A stretch of 64,000 bases of DNA from Candidatus Gastranaerophilales bacterium (GCA_910586855.1 CAJUJH010000001.1:186001-250000), one strand, 5' to 3'; positions 53,762 to 62,572 are shown, counted from the first letter of the stretch. Program-made: numbers and translations. The notes: a model not told the origin generated them from the letters alone.

Positions 53762-54682
53762 CTAAATATTTCCTGTGGATGAATTTTTATCATTATCTAA
53801 TGATTTAATATCAATAGTTTCACCCTCTTCTGAATAATTTAGACGGTTATCAGACCCTTCAATTTCAATATTTACTTCACCATCTATCATTTCAATATCT
53901 TCTTTTAAATAATCTTTAATCTTACCATCTTCAAGCTTCACGCCTATGGTATTTTTTAAGAAATTCAGCATGGCGACTTTTCCGATGCCATCCGGTGTCA
54001 TCACCCCTGAACCCACAGGAGGAAGATGTTTTGCAGCCTCAAGATAATTTGGATATTCATAATTCAGGCAGCATAAAAGCCTTCCGCAAGAACCTGTTAT
54101 TTTTCCGGGTGTCATTGGGATTCCCTGGTCTTTTGCAAGTTTTGTATTAACAGATTCGAACTTCTTTAAAAATGAGCAGCAGCAGTATGCTTGTCCACAA
54201 ACGCCAAGACCCTGTAAAATGCTGGTTTCATCTCGAACGCCAATATGTCTTAAATCAATTCTCACCCTTTTAAATTCCTGGGTTAAATCTTTTAAAAGTT
54301 CACGAAAATCAACACGTTCAGGTGCTGTATAATAAAATGTAATTTTTTTCTTATCAAATGTATACCTTGTTTGAATAAGGTTCATTGATAAATTTCTTTT
54401 TGCTGCAAGCTCTCTGCACTTATAAAGGGCTTGAATCTCAAGCTTTTTAATTTCTTCAAGCTCTGCCATATCTCTTTCATTCATTGTTCTGATAAATGGC
54501 AGAGGTTCAGGTTTGAATTTTTCCCATTGTTTTTGAATTTGCGAATTTACAAGAAAGACTTTATGCGCTTCTTCCCCTTTTTCTGTACGTACGAGTACCA
54601 TCTGCCCGTGGTGCAAATTAGCGCCTTCATTTATTTTTAGGGGATAAAACTGGTTTTTTATAATTCTTACTGCAAATTTCAA
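53762..54682 (-). CDS. ricT: PSP1-domain protein RicT (YaaT)
   Basis: 306 residues. PSP1 C-terminal domain with the Cys-rich signature GVCGQAYCCCSFLKKF (about residue 155) and GSCGRLLCCLNYEYPNY (about 193). In Bacillus subtilis RicT is part of the Ric complex with two 4Fe-4S clusters that guides RNase Y and affects development. The start is a TTG at 54682 with AGGA 7 nt upstream; no suitable ATG exists. Acidic C-terminal tail (about 270-306). Heads a ricT-rsfS-AlbA_2 run. Confidence 0.88.
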   Translation of the reverse strand: MKFAVRIIKNQFYPLKINEGANLHHGQMVLVRTEKGEEAHKVFLVNSQIQKQWEKFKPEPLPFIRTMNERDMAELEEIKKLEIQALYKCRELAAKRNLSMNLIQTRYTFDKKKITFYYTAPERVDFRELLKDLTQEFKRVRIDLRHIGVRDETSILQGLGVCGQAYCCCSFLKKFESVNTKLAKDQGIPMTPGKITGSCGRLLCCLNYEYPNYLEAAKHLPPVGSGVMTPDGIGKVAMLNFLKNTIGVKLEDGKIKDYLKEDIEMIDGEVNIEIEGSDNRLNYSEEGETIDIKSLDNDKNSSTGNI

Positions 54683-54758
54683 ATTTAAATCCTATTTTTC
54701 TTAAAATCCTCTAAAACTATTATACAACAAATTGTTTTTATAATAAAATAAGAAAACA

Positions 54759-57653
54759 ATGAAATACGAGAATTTAACATTTAAGAAAAATGATGTAGAA
54801 AAACTCCTTTTGAATTTGGATTCTAACCCATATTCACAAAAAAACAAGGATTTTAGATATACACTGTCGCTCATATATGAGCTTATAGAAGAAGAATTTC
54901 CGGACACATTTGATACAAAAAATCCTATATTAAGGTCGACCGATATAATCTTTGAAAACAAAGATAATACGGCAGAAATTTTTATAACCCCGCCATATAA
55001 TTTTGATTATTACTTAAAATCCAAAGGTTCTTTATATAGGCTGAAAGCCGAATATAAAGGAGATAAATACGGTTATTCCATTCCCCTTGATTTATTCTTT
55101 GAATATTTTACGGGTTTGCCTGAGAACTTAGAAATAACGGAAGATTTATCCGAAAATTATAAATTTTATTTCTACCTTACAAACTTTGTGAAGAAAACAG
55201 TTGAAAAACTAAACTTTATCCCGTCTGTTAAATTCAAAAAAGATACATTTTCAATCTTTTGGGAGCCTTATTTTAAAAATAAAGACTATTTAAATGCTTA
55301 TCTTGAAATTATAAATAATGACTTTCTTGACCTTGAAACCACAAAGAAGCTTATTGAAAGATATTTAAATTATCTAATTTTTAATTTTCTAAATGTTAAA
55401 CATTTTAAATTTAAAGACTTAAAATCTGCCATATATTTTGTAAAATCATCCGTTCATAAAAGAATGCTTAAAGGCAATGACTTGGGTGAGGATATTCAAA
55501 CCTGGCTTGATGAAATGAGCCTTGGAACCTATGAAGTTGTCCCTGTCTTTAATATTGAAAAGATTGAAGATACAAAAGAGGACAAATTCTTATTAAAAAT
55601 ATTCGCTAAAAATAAAAAGACAAATGAAATATTTAGTCTTGAAGATTTAAACGATGCTGATAAAACAATAATAGAAAAACAAATTAACTGGGCGACAAAA
55701 TATATTGAAGACCTTGAAGACACAACCCTGGAACTTGATTTATCAGGCGTTTACAAAATGATAACGCAAATTACCTACTATCTTGCGCAAGCTGATATGG
55801 AAGTTAATCTTCCAAAAGGTATGGATAATATTATCATTCCGCGTGCTTCAATTAATGCAAGGGTGAAACAAAAAAGAATCCAAGACCTTGAAGATTTAAT
55901 GAATCTGTCTAACGGTTCGACCATCTCTCTTGATGAAATTATGGATTTTTCAATAGAAGTTGCACTTGGCGACGGTGAGAAAATTTCAGCAGAAGAGTTT
56001 CAAAAACTGACCAAAGATACAAACGGACTTATTCAATATAAAGACAAATACATTTTAATTGATAAGGATGAAACAGAAAAACTTTTAGAGAGATTAAAGA
56101 AAAAGCCTGATTTTGTGATGAATAAGATGGAGCTTTTACACCACAGCTTATCGGGTAAAATTGATGAATATGATTTTGACTATGATGAAGCTTTTGCAAA
56201 GGTTATAAGCAACTTTACAAAGGTGGAAGAAATAGATTTGCCAAAAGCTCTAAGTGGAACTTTAAGACCTTATCAAGAAATTGGCTTTAGGTGGCTGTAT
56301 ACAAATGTTAACAAAGGTTTTGGCTGTTGTATAGCAGATGATATGGGTCTTGGTAAAACAATTCAGGTAATAAGTTTGATTCTTAAATTAAAAGAGGAAG
56401 AAAAGCTGAAAAAACCGGTTGTTGTTATTTGTCCTACAACCCTTCTTGGCAACTGGGAAAGAGAATTTGAAAACTTTGCACCAAACCTTGATGTATACAC
56501 ATACCATGGTTTTAACCGTGCATTTACGGTTGAGTGTGATGTTATTTTAACAACTTATGCAATCTTAAGAATAGATATTGAAGAATTTAAAAAACATAAT
56601 TGGAACCTTGTTATAATTGATGAAGCGCAGAATATTAAAAATCCAAATACTTCCCAAACCCAGGCGGTAAAATCAATTAAAGCTGATATGAAAATCGCAA
56701 TGACAGGCACTCCTGTTGAAAACAGATTGTCTGAACTTTGGAGCATATTTGATTTTATAAACAAGGGATATTTAGGCTCCATCAATGATTTTGGTAAAAA
56801 TTATTCAGTTCCTATTGAAAGATTTAAAGAAACCCAAAGGGCAGAAAAACTTAAAAGAGCGATATCTCCGTTTATGCTGCGGCGCTTAAAAACAGATAAG
56901 ATGATTATTTCAGACCTTCCTGAAAAAGTTGTTTTGGATGAATTTTGTTATTTAACAAAACCGCAGGCAGCTTTATATGAAAGAGTTTTAAATCAATCTA
57001 TGCAGGAAGTGCAATCTGCAGGTGCAGGTATCAATAGACGCGGTGCCATTTTTAAACTTATAACTTCCCTAAAACAGGTATGCAATCACCCTTATCATTA
57101 TTTAAAACACGGCGATATGGGGCGCGGCGCTTCCGGTAAAACTGAAAAATTGATGTCAATTTTGGCTAATATTTTGGATAATGATGAAAAAGTTCTGATT
57201 TTTACCCAGTATAAAGAGATGGGTTCAATCTTAGAAAAAATTATTGCAGATGAATTTAATACAAATCCTCTTTTCTTCCACGGGTCTTTGAATGTTAAGG
57301 CAAGAGAAGAGATGATAAAAGAATTTTCAGAAGAAATCAACAGAAAAATTATGATTCTATCCCTTAAAGCAGGCGGTTTGGGGCTGAATTTGACTTCTGC
57401 AAGCAATGTTATTCACTATGACCTTTGGTGGAATCCTGCTGTTGAAGACCAGGCAACCGATAGAACATACCGTATCGGGCAGGACAAAAACGTTATGGTG
57501 CACAGATTTATAACACTTTCTACGTTTGAAGAAAAGATTGATAAAATTATTAAAGATAAACGCGAACTAGCTGATGCTGCTGTATTTACAGGTGAAAAAG
57601 TAATTACAGAGCTTTCTGATGATGAAATTTATGAAATTTTCTCCTTAGCGTAA
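54759..57653 (+). CDS. SNF2-family helicase/ATPase
   Basis: 964 residues. Residues 1-480 are a lineage-type N-terminal region, Lys/Glu/Phe-rich. SNF2_N from about 495: RPYQEIGFRWLYTNVNKGFG, Walker A DDMGLGKTIQVISLIL (about 528), DEAQNIKN (about 625), TGTPVENRLSELWSIFDF (about 650). Helicase C with FTQYKEMG, KAGGLGLNLTSASNVIHYD (about 870) and DQATDRTYRIGQ (about 900). Acts as a dsDNA translocase. There is no methylase or nuclease partner nearby, so a defence role is not supported. A TATAAT-containing AT-rich region precedes the ATG. Confidence 0.92.
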   Translation: MKYENLTFKKNDVEKLLLNLDSNPYSQKNKDFRYTLSLIYELIEEEFPDTFDTKNPILRSTDIIFENKDNTAEIFITPPYNFDYYLKSKGSLYRLKAEYKGDKYGYSIPLDLFFEYFTGLPENLEITEDLSENYKFYFYLTNFVKKTVEKLNFIPSVKFKKDTFSIFWEPYFKNKDYLNAYLEIINNDFLDLETTKKLIERYLNYLIFNFLNVKHFKFKDLKSAIYFVKSSVHKRMLKGNDLGEDIQTWLDEMSLGTYEVVPVFNIEKIEDTKEDKFLLKIFAKNKKTNEIFSLEDLNDADKTIIEKQINWATKYIEDLEDTTLELDLSGVYKMITQITYYLAQADMEVNLPKGMDNIIIPRASINARVKQKRIQDLEDLMNLSNGSTISLDEIMDFSIEVALGDGEKISAEEFQKLTKDTNGLIQYKDKYILIDKDETEKLLERLKKKPDFVMNKMELLHHSLSGKIDEYDFDYDEAFAKVISNFTKVEEIDLPKALSGTLRPYQEIGFRWLYTNVNKGFGCCIADDMGLGKTIQVISLILKLKEEEKLKKPVVVICPTTLLGNWEREFENFAPNLDVYTYHGFNRAFTVECDVILTTYAILRIDIEEFKKHNWNLVIIDEAQNIKNPNTSQTQAVKSIKADMKIAMTGTPVENRLSELWSIFDFINKGYLGSINDFGKNYSVPIERFKETQRAEKLKRAISPFMLRRLKTDKMIISDLPEKVVLDEFCYLTKPQAALYERVLNQSMQEVQSAGAGINRRGAIFKLITSLKQVCNHPYHYLKHGDMGRGASGKTEKLMSILANILDNDEKVLIFTQYKEMGSILEKIIADEFNTNPLFFHGSLNVKAREEMIKEFSEEINRKIMILSLKAGGLGLNLTSASNVIHYDLWWNPAVEDQATDRTYRIGQDKNVMVHRFITLSTFEEKIDKIIKDKRELADAAVFTGEKVITELSDDEIYEIFSLA

Positions 57654-57673
57654 ATTGATTATAATAATTCAAT

Positions 57674-57702
57674 TAGACATATAGCAAGAAAATTAGTAAA
57701 AT
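57674..57702 (+). promoter_or_regulatory. Promoter of the hydrophobic-peptide gene
   Basis: TAGACA (57674-57679, one change from consensus), 17-bp spacer, TAAAAT (57697-57702). Transcription would start near 57709, giving a leader of about 78 nt. Confidence 0.65.
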
Positions 57703-57724
57703 TGATTTTAGGGTAAGTGCCTTT

Positions 57725-57780
57725 TCACTTCCAACCGGCACACGGGATTTAATGAAGAAATCAACCGGCAAAGGAGGTGA
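57725..57780 (+). promoter_or_regulatory. Shine-Dalgarno and upstream sequence able to mask it
   Basis: AAAGGAGGTGAT (57770-57781) is an almost ideal ribosome site 6 nt before the ATG at 57787. TCACTTCC (57725-57732) in the same leader can pair with GGAGGTGA (57773-57780) over 8 bp with one G-U, which would hide it. AACCGGCA occurs twice between them (57733-57740 and 57763-57770). Confidence 0.6.
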
Positions 57781-57786
57781 TATAGA

Positions 57787-57876
57787 ATGAGGAATTTATT
57801 GGAAACAATAATAAAAGCCCTAGTTGTACTAGAGCTTTTAGCTAAATTGATTTTAGCAATTCTTAAACTATTGTAG
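57787..57876 (+). CDS. 29-residue hydrophobic peptide, candidate type I toxin
   Basis: MRNLLETIIKALVVLELLAK then LILAILKLL: one long Leu/Ile/Val helix with a few charges, the kind of peptide that inserts in membranes. It has its own promoter, a masked strong ribosome site and a 13-bp 3' hairpin (57886-57898 / 57912-57924). A consensus promoter faces it from the 3' side, so an antisense RNA is likely. I know no named family with this sequence. The alternative is a stand-alone small membrane protein. Confidence 0.6.
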   Translation: MRNLLETIIKALVVLELLAKLILAILKLL

Positions 57877-57931
57877 GCATGAAGTGAAGTTCTTAACAGG
57901 CGGCAAACCATTGTTAGGAACTTCGCCCTAC
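57806..57931 (-). ncRNA. Candidate antisense RNA (antitoxin) to the hydrophobic peptide
   Basis: Predicted from the minus-strand promoter at 57938-57966. Start near 57931; it would run through the shared 3' hairpin and into the coding region. AAAAGCTCTAGT-ACA-ACTAGGGCTTTT (minus strand, 57839 to 57813), followed by ATTATTG, is a plausible end, giving about 125 nt. No expression evidence is available from sequence. Confidence 0.45.
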
Positions 57932-57937
57932 TCTTTA

Positions 57938-57966
57938 ATTATTTACCATGGTTATTGCTTTGTCAA
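57938..57966 (-). promoter_or_regulatory. Consensus antisense promoter
   Basis: Minus strand TTGACA (57961-57966, perfect), 17-bp spacer, AATAAT (57938-57943). It points back into the peptide gene; no minus-strand ORF downstream of it looks real. Confidence 0.7.
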
Positions 57967-57983
57967 GACTATAATCTTTGAAA

Positions 57984-58012
57984 TTGCAACTATTGTTCTT
58001 TTCACCTATAAT
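57984..58012 (+). promoter_or_regulatory. Leaderless promoter of the two-gene unit at 58020
   Basis: TTGCAA (57984-57989), 17-bp spacer, TATAAT (58007-58012, perfect), then 7 nt to the ATG at 58020. No ribosome site. Confidence 0.75.
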
Positions 58013-58019
58013 CTCAAAT

Positions 58020-58751
58020 ATGAGAAATATTATTGGTTTTTGGGGATATCCTAAACCCTCTTTAATAGAAAAATATAAAAACCTCTACCCAGCTGCTGAA
58101 TGGGTAGATTTGGATATTGATTTTAATTACCCGAAAACCGCTATTTTGCCTGAAAATTATTGTTCGATTATAAAAAATATTTTTAATAATGCATTTTATT
58201 TGAAAGAAAATTTGATAACAATTTTAGCCCCGGTGGGCAAGGACAAGTGCGATTCAGCCTTTTTTGCCGTGCATATTTTAAAAGAACAAGGTTTTAATAT
58301 TGAAACTTCTTATTTTGAGGAGGTTTTACCTCTTGATAAGTTGCCCAAAACGCCAATCAGTATAAGTAATTTGCCCTTAAAAGAAAAAATTGAAAAAATA
58401 ACAGCAAATATTATCGAAGAAAAAGACTATTCTTATTTGCCTGAATCTAAACCGCAGTTTGGCTTTTGGGGTGTTCCTCCAAATGATTTGAGCATATTGG
58501 AAATTTTTCCTGATAATACCCATGTTTTTGGTTGGACACGTTGTGTTGAGGCGAAAAATCCCGGTAATATTGAGTTAGAGATGCTTGTTGAAAAGGATTT
58601 ACCCACAGTCTTTTTTGCCCAGACATTTTGTGCCAAAAATCAGCTTGCAAAATACCTTGCGAATGAATATAACGGACTCTATATAGATATAGACGGTACC
58701 CCTACAAATTCAATCAAGGCAAAGATTGAAGCATTTTTGAGGCTAAGATAA
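58020..58751 (+). CDS. Unknown protein with two GFWG-x-P repeats
   Basis: 243 residues from the ATG at 58020; the longer frame from 57978 includes the promoter. Two similar units: IIGFWGYPKPSLIEKYKNLY (residues ~4-23) and FGFWGVPPNDLSILEIFPDN (about 157-176), each followed by a Trp-containing stretch (AAEWVDLDIDF; HVFGWTRCVE). So the protein is probably an internal duplication. No signal peptide. It overlaps the next ATG by one base (TAATG) and so is coupled to an acyl-CoA-dehydratase-activase-like protein; a CoA or iron-sulfur context is possible but unproven. Confidence 0.65.
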   Translation: MRNIIGFWGYPKPSLIEKYKNLYPAAEWVDLDIDFNYPKTAILPENYCSIIKNIFNNAFYLKENLITILAPVGKDKCDSAFFAVHILKEQGFNIETSYFEEVLPLDKLPKTPISISNLPLKEKIEKITANIIEEKDYSYLPESKPQFGFWGVPPNDLSILEIFPDNTHVFGWTRCVEAKNPGNIELEMLVEKDLPTVFFAQTFCAKNQLAKYLANEYNGLYIDIDGTPTNSIKAKIEAFLRLR

Positions 58752-59470
58752 TGATTGAAATTTCTGCAACAGAGCATCTTAATACTGAAACTGCCGGAAA
58801 AACACTGAATTTTCTTGATGCTGGAACCACCTGGAGCAAAATTTTGACTGTTGAAAATGGTGTAAAATCATATAAAATTCTCCCGACTTCGCAGTTAAAA
58901 ACACTGGATATTGAATTTGTTGCAGCCACAGGGCATTCTGCCCAGCTAAAAAATATATTAAAGTATGAAAATGAAGTGGTGGCACTTGCATGCGGTGCTA
59001 AAAAATGGCTCAATGAGGAAACTATCGTGCTCGACCTTGGTTCAAGGGACATTAAATGGGTAAAATTTAATGACGGTAAATTTTCTGATATGGATTGGAA
59101 TACAAACTGTGCAAGTGCTACAGGTGCTACAATTGAAATGCTTTTAAAATTTTATAATGTTGATGTTAAAGACCTTGAACCGGCTGAAGAAAAATATGCT
59201 GTAACCTGCGGTATATTTGGCTTAGAAAAAATTATGGATGATGTTGCAAAGGGGCAAGAGCCAAAAAGCGCAATCTCAAAATTTATAAAAGGAATTGCCT
59301 ATAATGCCTGGAATTTTACTAAAAACCCTGATAAGCTCTGTGTCTCAGGCGGATTTTGCGAAAATGAATGTTTTATAAAATCTCTATCATCATACTGTGA
59401 AGTTCTTCCTCTCGGCCGCTTTATTTTGACTGATGGGCTTTATGAAGAATATATAAAAAATCCCTCTTGA
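58751..59470 (+). CDS. BadF/BcrA/HgdC-like ASKHA ATPase (dehydratase activase homologue)
   Basis: 239 residues. Phosphate-binding FLDAGTTWSKI (about residues 21-31), VLDLGSRDIKWVKF (about 93), NCASATGATIEMLLKFY (about 118, where true activases read KCAAGTGRFLE and use the Cys for a shared 4Fe-4S cluster), SGGFCENECFIKSL (about 198). The fold is clear; the cluster Cys may be kept. No dehydratase subunits are nearby, so the client is unknown. The neighbour with GFWG repeats is the obvious candidate partner. Confidence 0.75.
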   Translation: MIEISATEHLNTETAGKTLNFLDAGTTWSKILTVENGVKSYKILPTSQLKTLDIEFVAATGHSAQLKNILKYENEVVALACGAKKWLNEETIVLDLGSRDIKWVKFNDGKFSDMDWNTNCASATGATIEMLLKFYNVDVKDLEPAEEKYAVTCGIFGLEKIMDDVAKGQEPKSAISKFIKGIAYNAWNFTKNPDKLCVSGGFCENECFIKSLSSYCEVLPLGRFILTDGLYEEYIKNPS

Positions 59471-59490
59471 TTTAAGAGGGATAAAATTTA
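59461..59490 (+). terminator. Terminator overlapping the stop at 59470
   Basis: TCCCTCTT (59461-59468), GATTT, AAGAGGGA (59474-59481), then T/A-rich sequence. It lies between convergent genes and may serve both. Confidence 0.8.
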
Positions 59491-59501
59491 TTTTATATTT
59501 T

Positions 59502-60770
59502 TTATGTTCCAGATTTCCAGGAATTTAAATATTCAAATTGTTCATCTGTTAATGTATCAATTTCTACACCCATTGATTCAAGCTTAATTTTGGCAATCTG
59601 CACATCTACCTCTCTTGGAAGCGTATAAAGTTTATTTTGTAATTTACCTTTATTTTTAAGTACAAATTCAATTCCAAGTGCCTGGTTTGCAAAGCTCATA
59701 TCCATAACGCTTGCAGGGTGACCTTCAGCGCCAATAAGGTTTACTAATCTGCCTTCTGCTAGTACATAAACGGATTTGCCGTTGTCTAAAACCCATTCAT
59801 CTAAAGCAGGGCGAATATTTTTATATTCTTTAACGTGCTTTTTAAGCCCGTTTACGTTAACCTCAACATCAAAGTGTCCTGCATTTGAAACAAAAGCACC
59901 ATCTTTCATTGTTAAAATGTGTTCTACATCAATAACATTTTTATCCCCTGTAACTGTAAGGAAAATATCTCCTTCAAGAGCCGCTTCCTTAATAGGCATT
60001 ACTCTGAAACCATCCATAACGGCTTCAAGTGCTTTTAGCGGGTCTACTTCTGTTACAATAACATTTGCGCCCATCCCTCTTGCTCTCATGGCAGCACCTT
60101 TGCCGCACCAGCCATATCCTGCAACAACAAAAGTTTTTCCGGAAATTAAAATATTTGTTGCACGGATAATACCGTCTAACGCACTTTGCCCTGTACCATA
60201 ACGGTTATCATAAAGGTGTTTTGTAAGGCTTGAATTAACCCCTAATGCCGGAAATTCAAGTGAACCATCTTTTTCCATAGCTTCTAACCTGATAATTCCT
60301 GTTGTTGTTTCTTCTGTAGAACCTATGATATTTGGAATCAAATCTCTTCTTGATTTATGAACGGTTGCAACTAAATCACACCCATCATCAATAATTAAAT
60401 GCGGTTTGTGGTCCAGTGCAATTGAAACATGTCTGTTATAAGTTTCTTTATCCTCTCCTGCAATGGCATATGTTGGGATATTCCAGTATTTAACAAGTGC
60501 TGCAGCTACATCATCCTGTGTGGATAATGGGTTTGAAGCGGCAAGAACAGCATCTGCGCCTCCTTCTTTCATTGCAATGCAAAGAGCTGCAGTTTCTTTT
60601 GTAACATGCACACAGGCTGTCAGCCTTAAACCTTTAAAAGGCTGCTCTTTTCTGAATCTTTCAGTTATATTTGCTAAAACGGGCATATCTTTTTGCGCCC
60701 ATTCAATATTCTTTTTTCCCTGTTCAGCTAAATTTATATCCTTAATTTCATAGTTGAATGTTTGTGTCAT
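59502..60770 (-). CDS. ahcY: Adenosylhomocysteinase
   Basis: Hydrolyses S-adenosylhomocysteine to adenosine and homocysteine, clearing the product of SAM methylations. 422 residues, the shorter bacterial type. LTACVHVTKETAALC (about 50), SNPLSTQDDVAAAL (about 79), VAGYGWCGKGAAMRARGMGA for NAD (about 217), GHFDVEVNV (about 293), and C-terminal LGIEFVLKNKGKL. The usual C-terminal KPxRY is absent, as in many short forms. GAGGAG precedes the ATG. No SAH riboswitch-like structure is obvious in the ~13-nt leader. Confidence 0.95.
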   Translation of the reverse strand: MTQTFNYEIKDINLAEQGKKNIEWAQKDMPVLANITERFRKEQPFKGLRLTACVHVTKETAALCIAMKEGGADAVLAASNPLSTQDDVAAALVKYWNIPTYAIAGEDKETYNRHVSIALDHKPHLIIDDGCDLVATVHKSRRDLIPNIIGSTEETTTGIIRLEAMEKDGSLEFPALGVNSSLTKHLYDNRYGTGQSALDGIIRATNILISGKTFVVAGYGWCGKGAAMRARGMGANVIVTEVDPLKALEAVMDGFRVMPIKEAALEGDIFLTVTGDKNVIDVEHILTMKDGAFVSNAGHFDVEVNVNGLKKHVKEYKNIRPALDEWVLDNGKSVYVLAEGRLVNLIGAEGHPASVMDMSFANQALGIEFVLKNKGKLQNKLYTLPREVDVQIAKIKLESMGVEIDTLTDEQFEYLNSWKSGT

Positions 60771-60789
60771 ATTCTCTCCTCAGGCTTTT

Positions 60790-60818
60790 TATATAATTTT
60801 TTTGAGCCCTTTTTACAA
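60790..60818 (-). promoter_or_regulatory. Promoter of ahcY
   Basis: Minus strand TTGTAA (60813-60818), 17-bp spacer, TATATA (60790-60795). The leader would be only about 13 nt. Confidence 0.6.
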
Positions 60819-60913
60819 AAAGATGTTAACACAAAAAATATTTTTATGCTATTATTTGACTTGGATAAATAAACTTTGAAAATTCTAACCGTTAAATAAA
60901 GGAGATATTATTT

Positions 60914-62572
60914 ATGTCAACAAAAGAATTTTTTACAAATTCAGAGGAGCTTAAAAAGCTTTATTCGGCTGCTCGTGCTACTATCACAGCGCCTTTCTAC
61001 GGTAACAATGTAGAACATGTTCAAACAGTTTCAGAAGCTTATAAATTAGCTTTAAACAGCCCAGGAACAGTTGAACTTACAGGTATGCCTGTTTATCAAC
61101 CCGAAAAAATCGGTCTTCCTGCCGGTGCTAACCAATTATTATTCAACGATGGTACAGTTGTTGGACGTTGCGCTGCTGCAAGAAAAATCGTTGGCGAACC
61201 CGGATGTGATTTAGGTTACTTGCTTCCTATTATCCGTGAAGCTGTTTATTCAACACGTGATAAATTAATGTACAGAACCGAAGTTGTTGTAGGTTTGGAA
61301 GAAGACTTTATGGTTAAAGCTCACCTTCTAATCCCTGAAGGCTTTGAAAATGTTATGTATTCTTGGATGTTAAACTTCCAATACTTTAACGAAATGTACT
61401 CAAATATGTATGCAAACTCTAGAGAAATCGCAGAAGGCGACTTGTTTATCTTCTCTGACCCTGATTGGACACATCCTGATTTCCCATATGGTTTAACATT
61501 CTTTGACCCAACTCATAACTGTGCTGCTATCCTTGGTATGAGATACTTTGGCGAACACAAAAAAGGTACTTTAACCCTTGCTTGGGGTGCAGCTGCAAGA
61601 AACGGCTATGCTTCTTGCCACGGCGGTATGAAAAGATACAACCTTGGAAACAATAAATCATTCCAAGTTGCAGTATTTGGCTTATCCGGTTCAGGTAAAT
61701 CAACAATTACCCACGCAAAACACAATAATAAATATGATATTACGGTTCTTCATGATGATGCGTTTATCATTAACGTTCATGATAAATATACTATCGCTCT
61801 TGAACCTGCTTACTTTGATAAAACTGCAGACTATCCAATGAACTGTGATGACAATAAATACATTCTTACTCAGCAAAACGCAGGCGTAATTGCATCAGCA
61901 GACGGTAAGCTTTATTCAATCACAGAAGATATCAGAAACGGCAACGGTCGTGCTGTTAAATCAAAATTATGGTCACCAAACCGTGTAGATAGAATTGATG
62001 AACCTATTAATGCTATCTTCTGGTTAATGAAAGACCCGACTATTCCTCCTGTATTAAAATTATCAGGTGCGTCATTAGGTTCTGCTATGGGTGCAACCCT
62101 TGCTACAAAACGTTCTTCAGCTGAAAGATTAGCAAAAGGCGTTGACCCGAATGCTTTAGTTGTTGAACCTTATGCTAATCCATTCAGAGTTTACCCTCTT
62201 GAAATGGATTACACAAGATTTAAACAACTGATTGAAGATGGCGTTGATTGCTACATCTTGAATACCGGTGAATTTATGGGAACAAAAGTTCAACCTAAAC
62301 ACACTCTTGGTGTTATTGAAGCTATTGTTGAAGGTACTGCTAAATTCCACAAATGGGAAGGCTTCTCAGACATTGAAATTATGGATGTTGAAGGCTTTGA
62401 TGCAAGCTTCTCTAATACTGAATACAAAGAACAATTCACAAAACGTATGCAAGATAGAATTGAATTTGTAAAATCAAGAGAAACTGAAAAAGCAGGCTTG
62501 GATAAATTACCGGCTGATGCTCTTGAAGCTCTTGAAAATGTTGTTAAACAAGCACAAGTTGCAAAAGTTTAA
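60914..62572 (+). CDS. pckA: Phosphoenolpyruvate carboxykinase (ATP type, divergent)
   Basis: 552 residues. Interconverts oxaloacetate and PEP. P-loop VAVFGLSGSGKSTITHAKHN (about residues 254-273), kinase-2-like TVLHDDAFIIN (about 280), PMNCDDNKYILTQQNAG, and EPYANPFRVYPLEMDYTRF with late Arg residues. The motifs fit ATP-dependent PEPCK (PF01293), but the P-loop is GLSGSGKST rather than the common GLSGTGKTT and the N-terminal part is unusual, so it belongs to a divergent branch. GGAG precedes the ATG. Codons here are less AT-biased than in neighbours, suggesting high expression. A strong terminator follows. Confidence 0.85.
   Translation: MSTKEFFTNSEELKKLYSAARATITAPFYGNNVEHVQTVSEAYKLALNSPGTVELTGMPVYQPEKIGLPAGANQLLFNDGTVVGRCAAARKIVGEPGCDLGYLLPIIREAVYSTRDKLMYRTEVVVGLEEDFMVKAHLLIPEGFENVMYSWMLNFQYFNEMYSNMYANSREIAEGDLFIFSDPDWTHPDFPYGLTFFDPTHNCAAILGMRYFGEHKKGTLTLAWGAAARNGYASCHGGMKRYNLGNNKSFQVAVFGLSGSGKSTITHAKHNNKYDITVLHDDAFIINVHDKYTIALEPAYFDKTADYPMNCDDNKYILTQQNAGVIASADGKLYSITEDIRNGNGRAVKSKLWSPNRVDRIDEPINAIFWLMKDPTIPPVLKLSGASLGSAMGATLATKRSSAERLAKGVDPNALVVEPYANPFRVYPLEMDYTRFKQLIEDGVDCYILNTGEFMGTKVQPKHTLGVIEAIVEGTAKFHKWEGFSDIEIMDVEGFDASFSNTEYKEQFTKRMQDRIEFVKSRETEKAGLDKLPADALEALENVVKQAQVAKV

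Noticed and set aside
54759..57653. SNF2 helicase as part of a defence island (for example DISARM)
   Set aside because: No methyltransferase, DUF1998 or phospholipase-D gene lies nearby; housekeeping genes flank it.
57708..57911. 67-residue minus-strand ORF over the hydrophobic peptide
   Set aside because: It is the antisense of the peptide gene and its leader; no ribosome site, and the strand is better explained as antisense RNA.
60771..60790. SAH or SAM riboswitch upstream of ahcY
   Set aside because: The predicted leader is only about 13 nt, too short for an aptamer.
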